Of a stretch of DNA of 64,000 nucleotides, positions 25,701 through 32,032 are shown piece by piece. The notes beneath the pieces are model-generated. The model did not search any database and was not told the origin of the DNA. It worked only from the letters and a program-made list of their open reading frames with translations. Numbering within the stretch: the first letter of the stretch is position 1; every line of letters starts with the position of its first letter. Origin of the DNA: Paenibacillus nasutitermitis (GTDB taxonomy: Bacteria > Bacillota > Bacilli > Paenibacillales > Paenibacillaceae). The translations under genes were made by a program, and so were the position numbers. Location: the NCBI RefSeq assembly GCF_014641075.1, contig NZ_BMHP01000010.1, positions 1 to 64,000 of the forward strand. Reading direction: 5' to 3'.

Positions 25701-26041
25701 TGGTCGGGCTGCCTGAGGTCATGCATCCTGATGTAAATGACGCAGTCCGGTCATGGATCGCTCCAAAAACGGGAGTTGTCCGGCTTACGGGAGCGGTTGT
25801 CAAAACATCGGCTCTGGGCAATGGCGTCAATGTGAAAATTAACAAAGACAGTACACTGGTCTGGCCTTCCAGCGGCTGGCAATACGTGCAAGGAACAACG
25901 CGGACAGGCATCACGTATGATATTAGCAATGTGAGCGTGACGCAAGGCCAAATCCTTTATTTTATCGTTCAAAACAATGGCGACAGCAGCAATGATTCAA
26001 CGAACTGGAATCCTAAAGTGACCTATACTTCTATCCCTTAA
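22736..26041 (+). CDS. Secreted clan GH-D-like glycoside hydrolase with Fn3 and twin C-terminal modules
   Basis: 1101 residues, secreted: a Sec signal peptide ends near residue 28 (VSA-TGD). A beta-sandwich N-terminal domain (~30-290) precedes a TIM barrel (~300-590) with VWMDDFWFD and FRYDGQP, the latter holding the Asp expected as nucleophile in alpha-galactosidase-like clan GH-D enzymes. A C-terminal beta domain, an Fn3-like domain (~690-775) and two homologous ~145-residue modules (~780-925 and 935-1100) follow. These last share NWxY, MTW, HPD-NDxVxxW and WPxSGWQ motifs and probably bind carbohydrate. A GAGGTGGG ribosome site precedes the start. It may release the sugar the upstream importer takes up; the exact GH family should be set by profile search. 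Confidence 0.75.
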   Translation: MIKRWAALLLFFSILFGISQFTDQKVSATGDAYVNFDSVNKIWTIGTDAVEKKLHFNSSGQFLLTSFKNKATGQEYIQGGQISDEFSIKVGTSTFNGIQTGWTYDTYTTTTLSQGETQLVITFHNSLIKVNRYYIIYHGTGIIQEYSVIQNISGVSQYFSDPSIFRQRIMSNDVANTDFYYMTGGANFRGSQILKPVTLTTGYARTFDSQDAPELMMVDGSDNNSVMDDVQGTSIYNLFYAMRNRSTNSGMFLLFDYFGHWNAQMGNYGGKFLMNGKVFMSNYSVAHNASITTPKALTGVFTGDIDDMGNTILNYVYTFKWDYTREQHMMQLKAAQLSAGIQTDNLYQITNNLRYVGGDSVWMDDFWFDQKGNWDALYHDDYPGVVSYAAKSGMSFIAWNPPWHVKWHSKVLTENPTWQVGDDEETWYGLHLNLAIPEVNTWIRNYLNNKQATWGTHVFRYDGQPIWTSYGGTENDQLAQSNNFLNILKTFKDDNPLAGIFGCASGGELLSIEATRYSDSQATTDDGAAHYIAYWNSLFTPIDKVLTGGVGMNNASNPDLLARLEGIRVEWEMYRFLRTQGVMGRWVKIYRPTLNTGDETYYIQKMSADRTKGYIEAGSQPLSANRIVYPKGLLPTANYTIATQGGSMATATNTGSYWMTNGIPLTIAASHEFIYLNLENRPGAGTPDTTAPTVPTNVVKKQASYLGHSGIELTWTASTDNKFLSYYEIFKNGVSVTKVSKGTFYFGENGSVTDNYQIKAVDSHNNKSAFATGVFTNTNVYKLSTDLSSVQGGNNWSYLQSDGTTYSNMTWSGTQWVGAYPLNVISSPMALHPDTNDSVIAWTAPQTGTVTLNGTVAKGAAGGDGVKVKIMKNSTQIWPASGWQLVAGSDTIGYIHQNTISVTAGDKLYLIVNKNANTYNDTTVWDARITYGTPETITQPLPSYSATADFTGMQGKYNWYYQQLYFNTYTDMTWNPLSLQWTGSTPYTLVGLPEVMHPDVNDAVRSWIAPKTGVVRLTGAVVKTSALGNGVNVKINKDSTLVWPSSGWQYVQGTTRTGITYDISNVSVTQGQILYFIVQNNGDSSNDSTNWNPKVTYTSIP

Positions 26042-26127
26042 TCAAGAAGAGTAAGTGCTGATGAAGATGGTTGCACGTAAGCTTAAATGCGACGCTCACC
26101 CATGATAGATTCCCGGCAAGATGTTGT

Positions 26128-26160
26128 GAAGACTCTCATTGCGGGGGTCTTCTTTTTTTT
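26128..26160 (+). terminator. Rho-independent terminator
   Basis: Eight-pair stem GAAGACTC / GGGTCTTC (one G-U) followed by eight T, 87 bases after the glycosidase. Confidence 0.85.
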
Positions 26161-26184
26161 AGCAGCCGCCGTATCGGTTGAGCA

Positions 26185-26415
26185 ATGGTCACGGTCGCAG
26201 GCCTGCTGATGGCGACGGGGACGCCCAAAGCGGTGTATGCGGACGAAGATACGGTGAATTTCTCAGGGGGGACGGCACGTAAGCCGAATGCCACCATTAC
26301 CCGTGAGCAGATGGCGGTCATGGTAACCAGAGCCATCAGCGCAGCAGGCAAGAATGTGGATACTTCAAGCGGCGGTTATGCTGAAACGTTTGCTGCAATA
26401 CACGGACTTCATTAA
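26185..26415 (+). pseudogene. Remnant of an SLH-domain protein
   Basis: A 76-codon open frame whose middle, ATITREQMAVMVTRAISAAGK, is the core of an SLH motif. The preceding NFSGGTARKPN part also fits. No full SLH domain, signal peptide or ribosome site remains and the frame stops soon after, so this reads as a decayed 3' or internal fragment between two terminators. Confidence 0.5.
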
Positions 26416-26441
26416 TTAACCGTTTGGAATATTGAAATCGC

Positions 26442-26475
26442 AAAAGCCGGAGGTTATTATGCTCCGGCTTTTTTT
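26442..26475. terminator. Bidirectional terminator between SLH remnant and Cfr-like gene
   Basis: Stem AAAAGCCGGAG / CTCCGGCTTTT (11 pairs), nine-base loop, T-run on the plus strand and TTTT on the minus. It serves the minus-strand methyltransferase, whose stop lies 126 bases upstream on that strand. Confidence 0.85.
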
Positions 26476-26600
26476 GTACGGGCTTACGTGCCCAATATAT
26501 ATTTGGAAATATGTGCGGGCCACAGAAATCATCTTTTGACAGCGTAGTGTTTTCTGCAAGTTCTTGAATCGAATTTCCAGAAGTATATGCTTGTTTTGTT

Positions 26601-27635
26601 TTACTTGTTGTGTCCGTATAGCTGACCGCATGCTGCGTCAATGTCCGTTCCGAATTGAGCCCGCACAGTGACTTTAACTCCCTTTGAATTCAAGATACTG
26701 ACAAAGCTTTGAACCCGATCTTTGTCTGATTGATGAAAGCTTTCAGGTGTCACGTCGGTTGAATTGTAGGGGATCAAATTGACGTGATATAAATGTTCCC
26801 AAGGACCTCTGTCCTTTAACAAAGCGGCAATGGCTTCCGCATGCTCATCTGAATCATTCTCTCCTCGAAGTAATATATACGCAATATATACTTTTCTACC
26901 TGTATCACGAATATGCTGATCGAACTTGTTCATCACATCATTAAGCGGAAATCGATTGTTAATGGGCATTAGCTCGCTCCGCTGTTCGTCGAACGGAGAG
27001 TGGAGCGAAAAGGTTAGGTTAACCTGTGGAAATTCCTTTGCCAGACGATCGATACCCGGTATAATCCCGATGGTGGAAACTGTAATTCTTCGATGCCCCA
27101 AGCCAAAGGTTCGTGGATCTGTTAGAATCATAAGCGTGTCGAAGATATTAGGATTGGCTAGCGCCTCTCCCATGCCCATAAACGAAACACTATCCAAGGC
27201 CTGACCATTTAAATGAAAGAATAACAGTTGATCGGTAATTTCATCAGCGGTTAGATTTCGTTTCAGTCCGATTGTACCTGTAGCACAGAAGCGGCAACCA
27301 TATCCGCATCCGCACTGGCTGGATATGCAGTATGATTTCCAGCCGCGCTCATAGCTTAGTTGAACTGCTTCTATGTGTTCACCGCCCTCAATGGAAAAAA
27401 GCACTTTATTCACTTGTTTGGATGTCTTTTGCATGACAGGGGTTAAGTTCAGAACGTGTTCGCCAAGGTTTTTAATTAATTCGTTTCTTATCCCCTTGGG
27501 TAGTAGGGTCATTCTGTCATATTCATTAATTCTTTGCTTGAAGATCGCATCCGCAATTTGCTGGAACCGATATGCAGGTTGTTTCAATGCTGTTAATATG
27601 TGTTGAATCATTTCATATTTCGAAGTTGATTTCAT
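26601..27635 (-). CDS. cfr: Cfr-type 23S rRNA (adenine-2503-C8) methyltransferase, radical SAM
   Basis: 344-residue radical-SAM RNA methyltransferase. It looks like Cfr rather than housekeeping RlmN: no long N-terminal extension, CISSQCGC, a CxxxCxxC cluster in CGYGCRFCATG, then IGLKRNLTADEITDQ, SFMGMGEALAN, STIGIIP, LTFSLHSPF and RKVYIAY, ending DIDAACGQLYG with the second catalytic Cys. Cfr methylates C8 of A2503 in the peptidyl-transferase centre and confers phenicol, lincosamide, oxazolidinone, pleuromutilin and streptogramin-A tolerance; chromosomal Cfr-like relatives occur in Bacillales. ATG 27635 follows AAGAGGAG by seven bases and matches the Cfr N-terminus; the open frame to 27695 runs through a leader hairpin. 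Activity is inferred. Confidence 0.85.
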   Translation of the reverse strand: MKSTSKYEMIQHILTALKQPAYRFQQIADAIFKQRINEYDRMTLLPKGIRNELIKNLGEHVLNLTPVMQKTSKQVNKVLFSIEGGEHIEAVQLSYERGWKSYCISSQCGCGYGCRFCATGTIGLKRNLTADEITDQLLFFHLNGQALDSVSFMGMGEALANPNIFDTLMILTDPRTFGLGHRRITVSTIGIIPGIDRLAKEFPQVNLTFSLHSPFDEQRSELMPINNRFPLNDVMNKFDQHIRDTGRKVYIAYILLRGENDSDEHAEAIAALLKDRGPWEHLYHVNLIPYNSTDVTPESFHQSDKDRVQSFVSILNSKGVKVTVRAQFGTDIDAACGQLYGHNK

Positions 27636-27649
27636 GTTTTTTCTCCTCT

Positions 27650-27692
27650 TGAGCCGGAGAAAATGCCTTAAGCACCAATAAAGGGTGCTTAA
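27650..27692 (-). promoter_or_regulatory. Leader hairpin and anti-SD-proximal element before the Cfr-like gene
   Basis: On the minus-strand RNA a perfect hairpin TTAAGCACC / GGTGCTTAA (27668-27692) is followed by CTCCGGCT (27652-27659), directly before the ribosome site. CTCCGGCT is perfectly complementary to AGCCGGAG inside the leader ORF (27776-27783), so RNA folding could hide the ribosome site unless a ribosome occupies the leader. Confidence 0.6.
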
Positions 27693-27745
27693 CATCTACA
27701 TTAACCAACTAAATTAAAACCCAACGATGCTTGCAGCTCCAGTCG

Positions 27746-27856
27746 CTACGTGCATCTATCGATAGATGGATAATGCTCCGGCTTCCATTTAGTTTGATCG
27801 TGAACCGTACCAACGGACAAAGAACGATTCACGTGAACATCTACAACTTCAAACAT
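27746..27856 (-). CDS. 36-codon leader ORF of the Cfr-like gene
   Basis: Short ORF with an excellent ribosome site: GAGGAGG eight bases before ATG (27854-27856). The 36-residue product begins MFEVVDVHVNRSLS and ends SIDRCT; it is basic and unlike a functional protein. Its 3' half contains AGCCGGAG, able to pair just upstream of the methyltransferase ribosome site, and a perfect 16-bp palindrome (27753-27768). Position and structure fit a regulatory leader peptide of the kind found before erm and other ribosome-protection genes. Translation is inferred from the ribosome site only. Confidence 0.65.
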   Translation of the reverse strand: MFEVVDVHVNRSLSVGTVHDQTKWKPEHYPSIDRCT

Positions 27857-28079
27857 TTATTCAACCTCCTCATTTAAATAAGAAAAAGTTACATTACAGT
27901 TCAGGGTGTTAAATTCCTTGTGTTCAATATGGAAGGGGAAGTATCAAAGCTGACATTTGCTGAAATGGTTCCGCTGTAATCATATTTGCCAAGCAGCAGG
28001 TACAGAAATGTTGTTATGCCTCGACCGTTCCTTCCAGTAAATTAGTCACATTATTAAAGACATTGACGAAATTATCCAT
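27857..28079 (-). other. Untranslated leader between attenuator and second leader ORF
   Basis: 223 bases of AT-rich RNA leader. A 21-codon frame starts right after the attenuator T-run but has no ribosome site, and another open stretch lacks a start. I see no convincing gene. Confidence 0.45.
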
Positions 28080-28119
28080 AAAAAAATGAGCTGCAAGAAA
28101 GTTACCTTTCTTGCAGCTC
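28080..28119 (-). terminator. Attenuator (intrinsic terminator) in the Cfr-like leader
   Basis: Minus-strand RNA: perfect 14-bp stem GAGCTGCAAGAAAG / CTTTCTTGCAGCTC, loop GTAA, then A and seven U. It lies between the promoter and both downstream ORFs, so it must be bypassed for expression. Confidence 0.85.
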
Positions 28120-28191
28120 AAATAAATAAATACTGAAATCTAACCCAATAATGGATTAGATATTGATATTTTATTTGAGTGAAGAGAATAA

Positions 28192-28257
28192 GTAACTTTC
28201 TTGCTTAACAAAAAATAAAACAGTTTTTGTTTTATCAATCGTAAAATAAGCAAGAAA
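28192..28257 (-). promoter_or_regulatory. Anti-antiterminator / antiterminator segments of the Cfr-like leader
   Basis: RNA segment 1, TTTCTTGCTTA (28247-28257), pairs perfectly over 11 bp with segment 2 (28197-28207). Segment 2, as GCAAGAAAGTTAC (28192-28204), is also perfectly complementary over 13 bp to GTAACTTTCTTGC (28093-28105) in the 3' arm of the terminator. These are mutually exclusive folds, the layout of a ribosome-mediated attenuator. Confidence 0.7.
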
Positions 28258-28259
28258 TA

Positions 28260-28277
28260 TTACATTATTCTCATCAT
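28260..28277 (-). CDS. Five-codon leader peptide ORF
   Basis: ATG-ATG-AGA-ATA-ATG-TAA (product MMRIM, or MRIM from the second ATG), directly after AAGGGGAG. The stop lies three bases before pairing segment 1, so a ribosome held here would cover segment 1 and free segment 2. Very short leader ORFs of this kind are known before antibiotic-resistance genes in Gram-positive bacteria. Too short to prove as coding. Confidence 0.55.
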   Translation of the reverse strand: MMRIM

Positions 28278-28299
28278 CTCCCCTTGATTAATTACAAGC

Positions 28300-28328
28300 A
28301 TTGTAGCACAACCAATTTCGCAATTCAA
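28300..28328 (-). promoter_or_regulatory. Promoter of the Cfr-like transcription unit
   Basis: Minus-strand -35 TTGAAT (28323-28328), 17-bp spacer, -10 TACAAT (28300-28305). The predicted RNA starts near 28292, about 15 bases before the five-codon leader ORF. Confidence 0.75.
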
Positions 28329-28412
28329 ATTTGTATCCATCAAGAATTCCTCATCCTTGACTTGGATTCCGCTTGATTCCCAATCGCAGTTGATTCACTT
28401 CAAGGCTTGATC

Positions 28413-29180
28413 TCACAGAATGATTCCCTTGCTTCTGGCTTCTTTAAGCCAGGATGGGAACTCAGCCAGGATCCGGTCATACAGCTCTTCATCGCTTATT
28501 TTGTCCAGATCGTTAATTTTGAAGAAGTTGGCGTTGTCAATATAGCGGCCATCCATCTCGTCGAGCTCCTGCAGGAAGAAGAAGTGGGTGGGACCCATTC
28601 CCACAAATTGAAAGAAGATGCCAAGCTTTGAGACCTGACGGATGATTTCTCGGGTCTCTTCCTTGTCCTCGTTGTCGCCATCCGTGACAAAGAAAATGTA
28701 GCATGGCGGGTCATTCCGGTATTTCGACGCATCAACCGTGATTTCTGAACGGCCTCCGATCCCGAAGAAACCGCCCTTTTTCTGAACCGATATCGCTCCC
28801 GGATAATACTTCTCCGCCAGCCGTCTAATGACCCCGGCATATCGGGTTCCGCCTTCAAGCGTTTTCTTCTTGATGATTTCACGATCCACGAACTCGAAAA
28901 AATTGGATTTGTCGATTTCGCCGATCTCATGATCCTTAACCCCAAAGGCAAATACATCGGCAGCCCCATTGTCGTCGAAGTTCATCGCCAGGGCCAGGCA
29001 GCGTTCCGCCGCGTTCTGAACGGTTCCCTTCTTATATAAATTCCGCATCGATGCCGATATGTCAAATACGATGCCGACTCTGGCAATTTGACCGTTAAGT
29101 CCTTTCTTTTCCAAGGTAATCGTCGCTTTCTTGCTAAGGTCAATCAGCTTCGTCTCCGCTTTGCGCAATTCGATACTCAT
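28413..29180 (-). CDS. VWA-domain protein (TerF-like)
   Basis: 255-residue cytosolic protein that is almost wholly a von Willebrand factor A domain of the type linked to tellurium-resistance (Ter) proteins. The MIDAS metal site is DISASM (~44-49), with the Thr in EGGTRYAG (~109) and the Asp in VTDGDNED (~157-164) completing it. The N-terminus MSIELRKAETKLIDLSKK is shared with TerF/TerD-associated proteins. ATG 29180 has AGGAGG nine bases upstream; the longer frame to 29261 has no ribosome site. No ter genes lie beside it here, so its partner is unknown. Confidence 0.8.
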   Translation of the reverse strand: MSIELRKAETKLIDLSKKATITLEKKGLNGQIARVGIVFDISASMRNLYKKGTVQNAAERCLALAMNFDDNGAADVFAFGVKDHEIGEIDKSNFFEFVDREIIKKKTLEGGTRYAGVIRRLAEKYYPGAISVQKKGGFFGIGGRSEITVDASKYRNDPPCYIFFVTDGDNEDKEETREIIRQVSKLGIFFQFVGMGPTHFFFLQELDEMDGRYIDNANFFKINDLDKISDEELYDRILAEFPSWLKEARSKGIIL

Positions 29181-29307
29181 GTGCAGCCGCCTCCTGTTGG
29201 ATTGATGAAATTCGAATGTTTTGCCTGTGTTTGTTCCGCAGCCGCTAAAGGATTTGCCCATTCCTTCTCGAATAAGTGGTTATACCTAAATTGGAAGTGG
29301 TGAATAC

Positions 29308-30378
29308 ATGCCTCAAGGAAAGTATTTCAGATATGGCTACGGAATCATCATCATTCTAGTGATTATTTATTTAATGACGAAAGTGGATTTTCTATTAAAT
29401 CCGATTGTAATCGTCTTTAAAACCCTGTTTCTCCCATTTGTGCTCGCGGGTCTTTTCTATTATTTATTGCGCCCGCTTGTCCATTTTCTCGTTCGCATGA
29501 AACTGAATCTGACTTTGAGCATTATGACTATTTTTATATTTCTGCTGGGACTAGTTGTTTTTGTCGTTCTAGAGATTGTACCAATCATTCAGGAACAATT
29601 AAACAATTTAGTTGCAAATCTTCCCCAGACCATCGAAGAAGCCAATAAGCAGATCCGGAATATTCCATGGCTCACGAAGGTTCTGAACCAGAATCAATTT
29701 GATTTGCCGACGAAACTATCCGAGTATGCCGCCAGCATTATATCGAATACCGGCTATGTTTTTAACAGTATAATGGGGTTCATTTCAAAGGTCGTTATTT
29801 TGTTATCTACGGTGCCTTTCATCTTGTACTATTTGTTGAAAAGCGGCGAGAAGGTCCCGGAGTTTATCCTTCGCCGATTGCCGTCTGAACAACGTGAGGA
29901 GGGGCACGAGACCCTGCGCGAGATGGATAGTGCTTTAAGCGCTTATGTCCAGGGCAAAATAATGATCAGCATCCTGCTGGGCATCCTTGTTTATATCGGC
30001 TACGCCATAATCGGACTGGAATATTCCTTGATCCTTGCGCTAACCGCAGCCGCGCTGAATGTCATTCCGTTTGTCGGCTATTTTATCGGCATTATTCCCA
30101 GCATTGTTGTCGCGTTTATCCATTCGCCCGGCATGCTTCTGAAGATGGTGATCGTTGTCGTCATTGCACAGCAAATAGAGAATAATTTCCTGTCGCCGCA
30201 AGTGATGGGCAAGAAGCTGGATGTGCATCCTTTAACGATTATTTTATTGCTGATTACCGTTGGTGCCTTCGGAGGTCTTCTCGGCATGTTCCTTACCGTT
30301 CCTCTCTATGTCCTGCTGAAGATCTTCGCCAGCCATTTCTACCGCTTCTATACCATCAGCAAGCTGAAAAAACCTTGA
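29308..30378 (+). CDS. AI-2E family transporter (YtvI/PerM-like membrane protein)
   Basis: 356-residue polytopic membrane protein with about seven helices of the PF01594 type. Recognisable blocks are PLVHFLVRMKLNLTLS near residue 55, a long amphipathic central region (~95-170), and the C-terminal LTAAALNVIPFVGYFIGIIPS and NNFLSPQVMGKKLDVHPL signatures (~245-315). The family exports varied small solutes or acts as Na+(Li+)/H+ antiporters; the name is historical. The ribosome site is weak (AAGTGGTG). Divergent from the VWA gene; functional link unknown. Confidence 0.9.
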   Translation: MPQGKYFRYGYGIIIILVIIYLMTKVDFLLNPIVIVFKTLFLPFVLAGLFYYLLRPLVHFLVRMKLNLTLSIMTIFIFLLGLVVFVVLEIVPIIQEQLNNLVANLPQTIEEANKQIRNIPWLTKVLNQNQFDLPTKLSEYAASIISNTGYVFNSIMGFISKVVILLSTVPFILYYLLKSGEKVPEFILRRLPSEQREEGHETLREMDSALSAYVQGKIMISILLGILVYIGYAIIGLEYSLILALTAAALNVIPFVGYFIGIIPSIVVAFIHSPGMLLKMVIVVVIAQQIENNFLSPQVMGKKLDVHPLTIILLLITVGAFGGLLGMFLTVPLYVLLKIFASHFYRFYTISKLKKP

Positions 30379-30418
30379 ATGCAGTGAGCGGCAGGTGAAG
30401 CCGTGAATAAGTACTTAT

Positions 30419-31090
30419 ATGGAAACGATGGTGGCTATGAAAATTGAAATCGGCAGCGAGAGCATAGATGCCCATGTCCAATACGGAAAGGGCAAGAAAA
30501 TGTCCATTCATATCGATGTGTCCGGTTTTATAACGGTTAAAGCACCTAAAGGCACAACCGATGAGAGGGTTCGGCAAACCGTGGAACAGCACGGGACATG
30601 GATACTGGAGAAAATCCGTAGTCTTGAGGAAGCCCGGTCGCTCCCCAAGGCCAGGGAATATCAGGACGAGGGAACGTTTCTTTATCTGGGGAAAACGTAT
30701 TTGCTTCATGAGTTAATAGATACCGGGGAATTAAGCGAAGAGGAGCTTCGGCAACAACTCAAGAAATTTTATTTCGCCAGCTGCAAGAAGATTATTGGCG
30801 AACGAATCGAAGGGTATCAAACCCGGCTGAAGGTCAAACCAAAAAGCATCGAAATTGTAGAGTCGAAAACCAAATGGGGAAGCTGCAGCGCAAGCAAAAT
30901 GCTCACGTTCAATTATCGGCTGGCCATGGCTCCGCTGGATGTCATCGATTATGTGATCATCCATGAGCTGTGCCATCTGACACATATGAACCATGACCGC
31001 TCCTTCTGGAGGCGTGTGGGAAGTATCATGCCTGATTACAAAGCGAAGCAGGAGTTTCTGGAACGGCATGGACAAGCGATGACCCTTTAA
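30419..31090 (+). CDS. YgjP-like metallopeptidase (M48-related, DUF45)
   Basis: 223-residue predicted zinc peptidase. The N-terminal beta-rich half leads to ESKTKWGSCS (~152-161), the family signature, and IIHELCHLTHMNHDRSFW (~180-197), where HELCH plus the downstream His and Glu bind zinc. The family (with SprT-like proteins) is widespread and its substrates are poorly known. Three in-frame ATGs (30419, 30428, 30437) compete and none has a clear ribosome site; I keep the first. It follows the AI-2E gene by 40 bases and may share its transcript. Confidence 0.85.
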   Translation: METMVAMKIEIGSESIDAHVQYGKGKKMSIHIDVSGFITVKAPKGTTDERVRQTVEQHGTWILEKIRSLEEARSLPKAREYQDEGTFLYLGKTYLLHELIDTGELSEEELRQQLKKFYFASCKKIIGERIEGYQTRLKVKPKSIEIVESKTKWGSCSASKMLTFNYRLAMAPLDVIDYVIIHELCHLTHMNHDRSFWRRVGSIMPDYKAKQEFLERHGQAMTL

Positions 31091-31129
31091 AGAATTGCAG
31101 ATATGCATGTGCAAGGAGGATGCCGCCCA

Positions 31130-31921
31130 GTGCAAGCACCATTTCAAATTTTTAGCTTTATCGGCACGATGGACAGAGATTGGCAGGATTCGGGCTTTCA
31201 TGAGCATGAAACGCTCGAAATCAGCCTGCTGATGGAAGGACGCGGCGTTTTCGAATGGCGGGAGGATAAGCTCACGCTGGAGGCTGGGCATGTGGTCATT
31301 GTGCCTTCCTATTTACCGCACCGGTTTGAAGGGGCGGGCAGGAACCGGTACGGGGTTATTCATTTAAACGGCATTCCGCCGGAAATGATGAAGCTGCTTG
31401 ACGGCTGGGTCAAGGATGGCCTTCCAGCGGTCTTCACGCTGTCCCGGCTGGACAAGGAACGCTACGAGCGGCTGTTTCGCGAATGGCTGCGCATTAAGTC
31501 ATCCCCGTTGAAAGAGATGCAGCGCAATTATGTTTCGTGGGCCGAGGTGCTTATCCTGTTTCTGGTGGAGCATATGCAGTCCGATCAGAGTGCGCTGACG
31601 ATTACGAAGACCGCCGATTATATCCGGGAGAATTTGCACCAGGGCTTGCAGATATCCGATTTGGCAGTGCTGGCAGGCCTTACGGAATCGGGGTTCCGCA
31701 GACTTTTTGAACAAATCTACCATGTGAGCCCCAAACAATATCAGCAGCAGTGCCGGATGACGGAGGCGAAGTGGCTGCTTAGCTCTTCCCAGAACGATAT
31801 GATGGAGATTTCCAGTCAATTGGGTTTTACCCGCCTGCATTCATTCTCCCAGTGGTTTAAACGAAGCGAAGGAATCTCACCATCCGAGTGGCGCAAAATG
31901 CAGCAGGTTAATTTTGGGTAG
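31130..31921 (+). CDS. AraC-family transcriptional regulator with cupin-like sensor
   Basis: 263 residues. The N-terminal ~130 form a cupin-type sugar-sensing domain (HEHETLEISLLMEGRGVFEW, GHVVIVPSYLPHRFEG). The C-terminal ~100 carry two helix-turn-helix motifs (LQISDLAVLAGLTESGFRRLF and MEISSQLGFTRLHSFSQWFKR). GTG 31130 is chosen because AGGAGG ends ten bases before it; the open frame reaches 31103 through that site. It lies just upstream of a Gfo/Idh-isomerase pair that it probably controls. No operator was identified. Confidence 0.88.
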   Translation: MQAPFQIFSFIGTMDRDWQDSGFHEHETLEISLLMEGRGVFEWREDKLTLEAGHVVIVPSYLPHRFEGAGRNRYGVIHLNGIPPEMMKLLDGWVKDGLPAVFTLSRLDKERYERLFREWLRIKSSPLKEMQRNYVSWAEVLILFLVEHMQSDQSALTITKTADYIRENLHQGLQISDLAVLAGLTESGFRRLFEQIYHVSPKQYQQQCRMTEAKWLLSSSQNDMMEISSQLGFTRLHSFSQWFKRSEGISPSEWRKMQQVNFG

Positions 31922-32032
31922 GCTTTGTGTAAATTGTCTATCGATTTCAATAAATACAATGTTACTCGAATGTTCTATTCTGTTGATAAGCTTGAGGGTT
32001 GATCTGAATTCGATGAGGAGAAGTGATAGGAA

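Noticed and set aside
27636..27695. 20-residue N-terminal extension of the Cfr-like protein
   Set aside because: The extension would be encoded by the leader hairpin and the ribosome-binding site, and the downstream ATG has ideal spacing and matches the Cfr N-terminus.
28014..28079. 21-codon minus-strand ORF right after the attenuator T-run
   Set aside because: No ribosome site; the bases before ATG are the terminator U-run. A neighbouring open stretch in another frame (about 27910-28040) lacks a start codon.
28340..28412. Repeated ATCAAG-like words downstream of the VWA gene
   Set aside because: Copies are short, irregularly spaced and without dyad symmetry; too weak to call a repeat or terminator.
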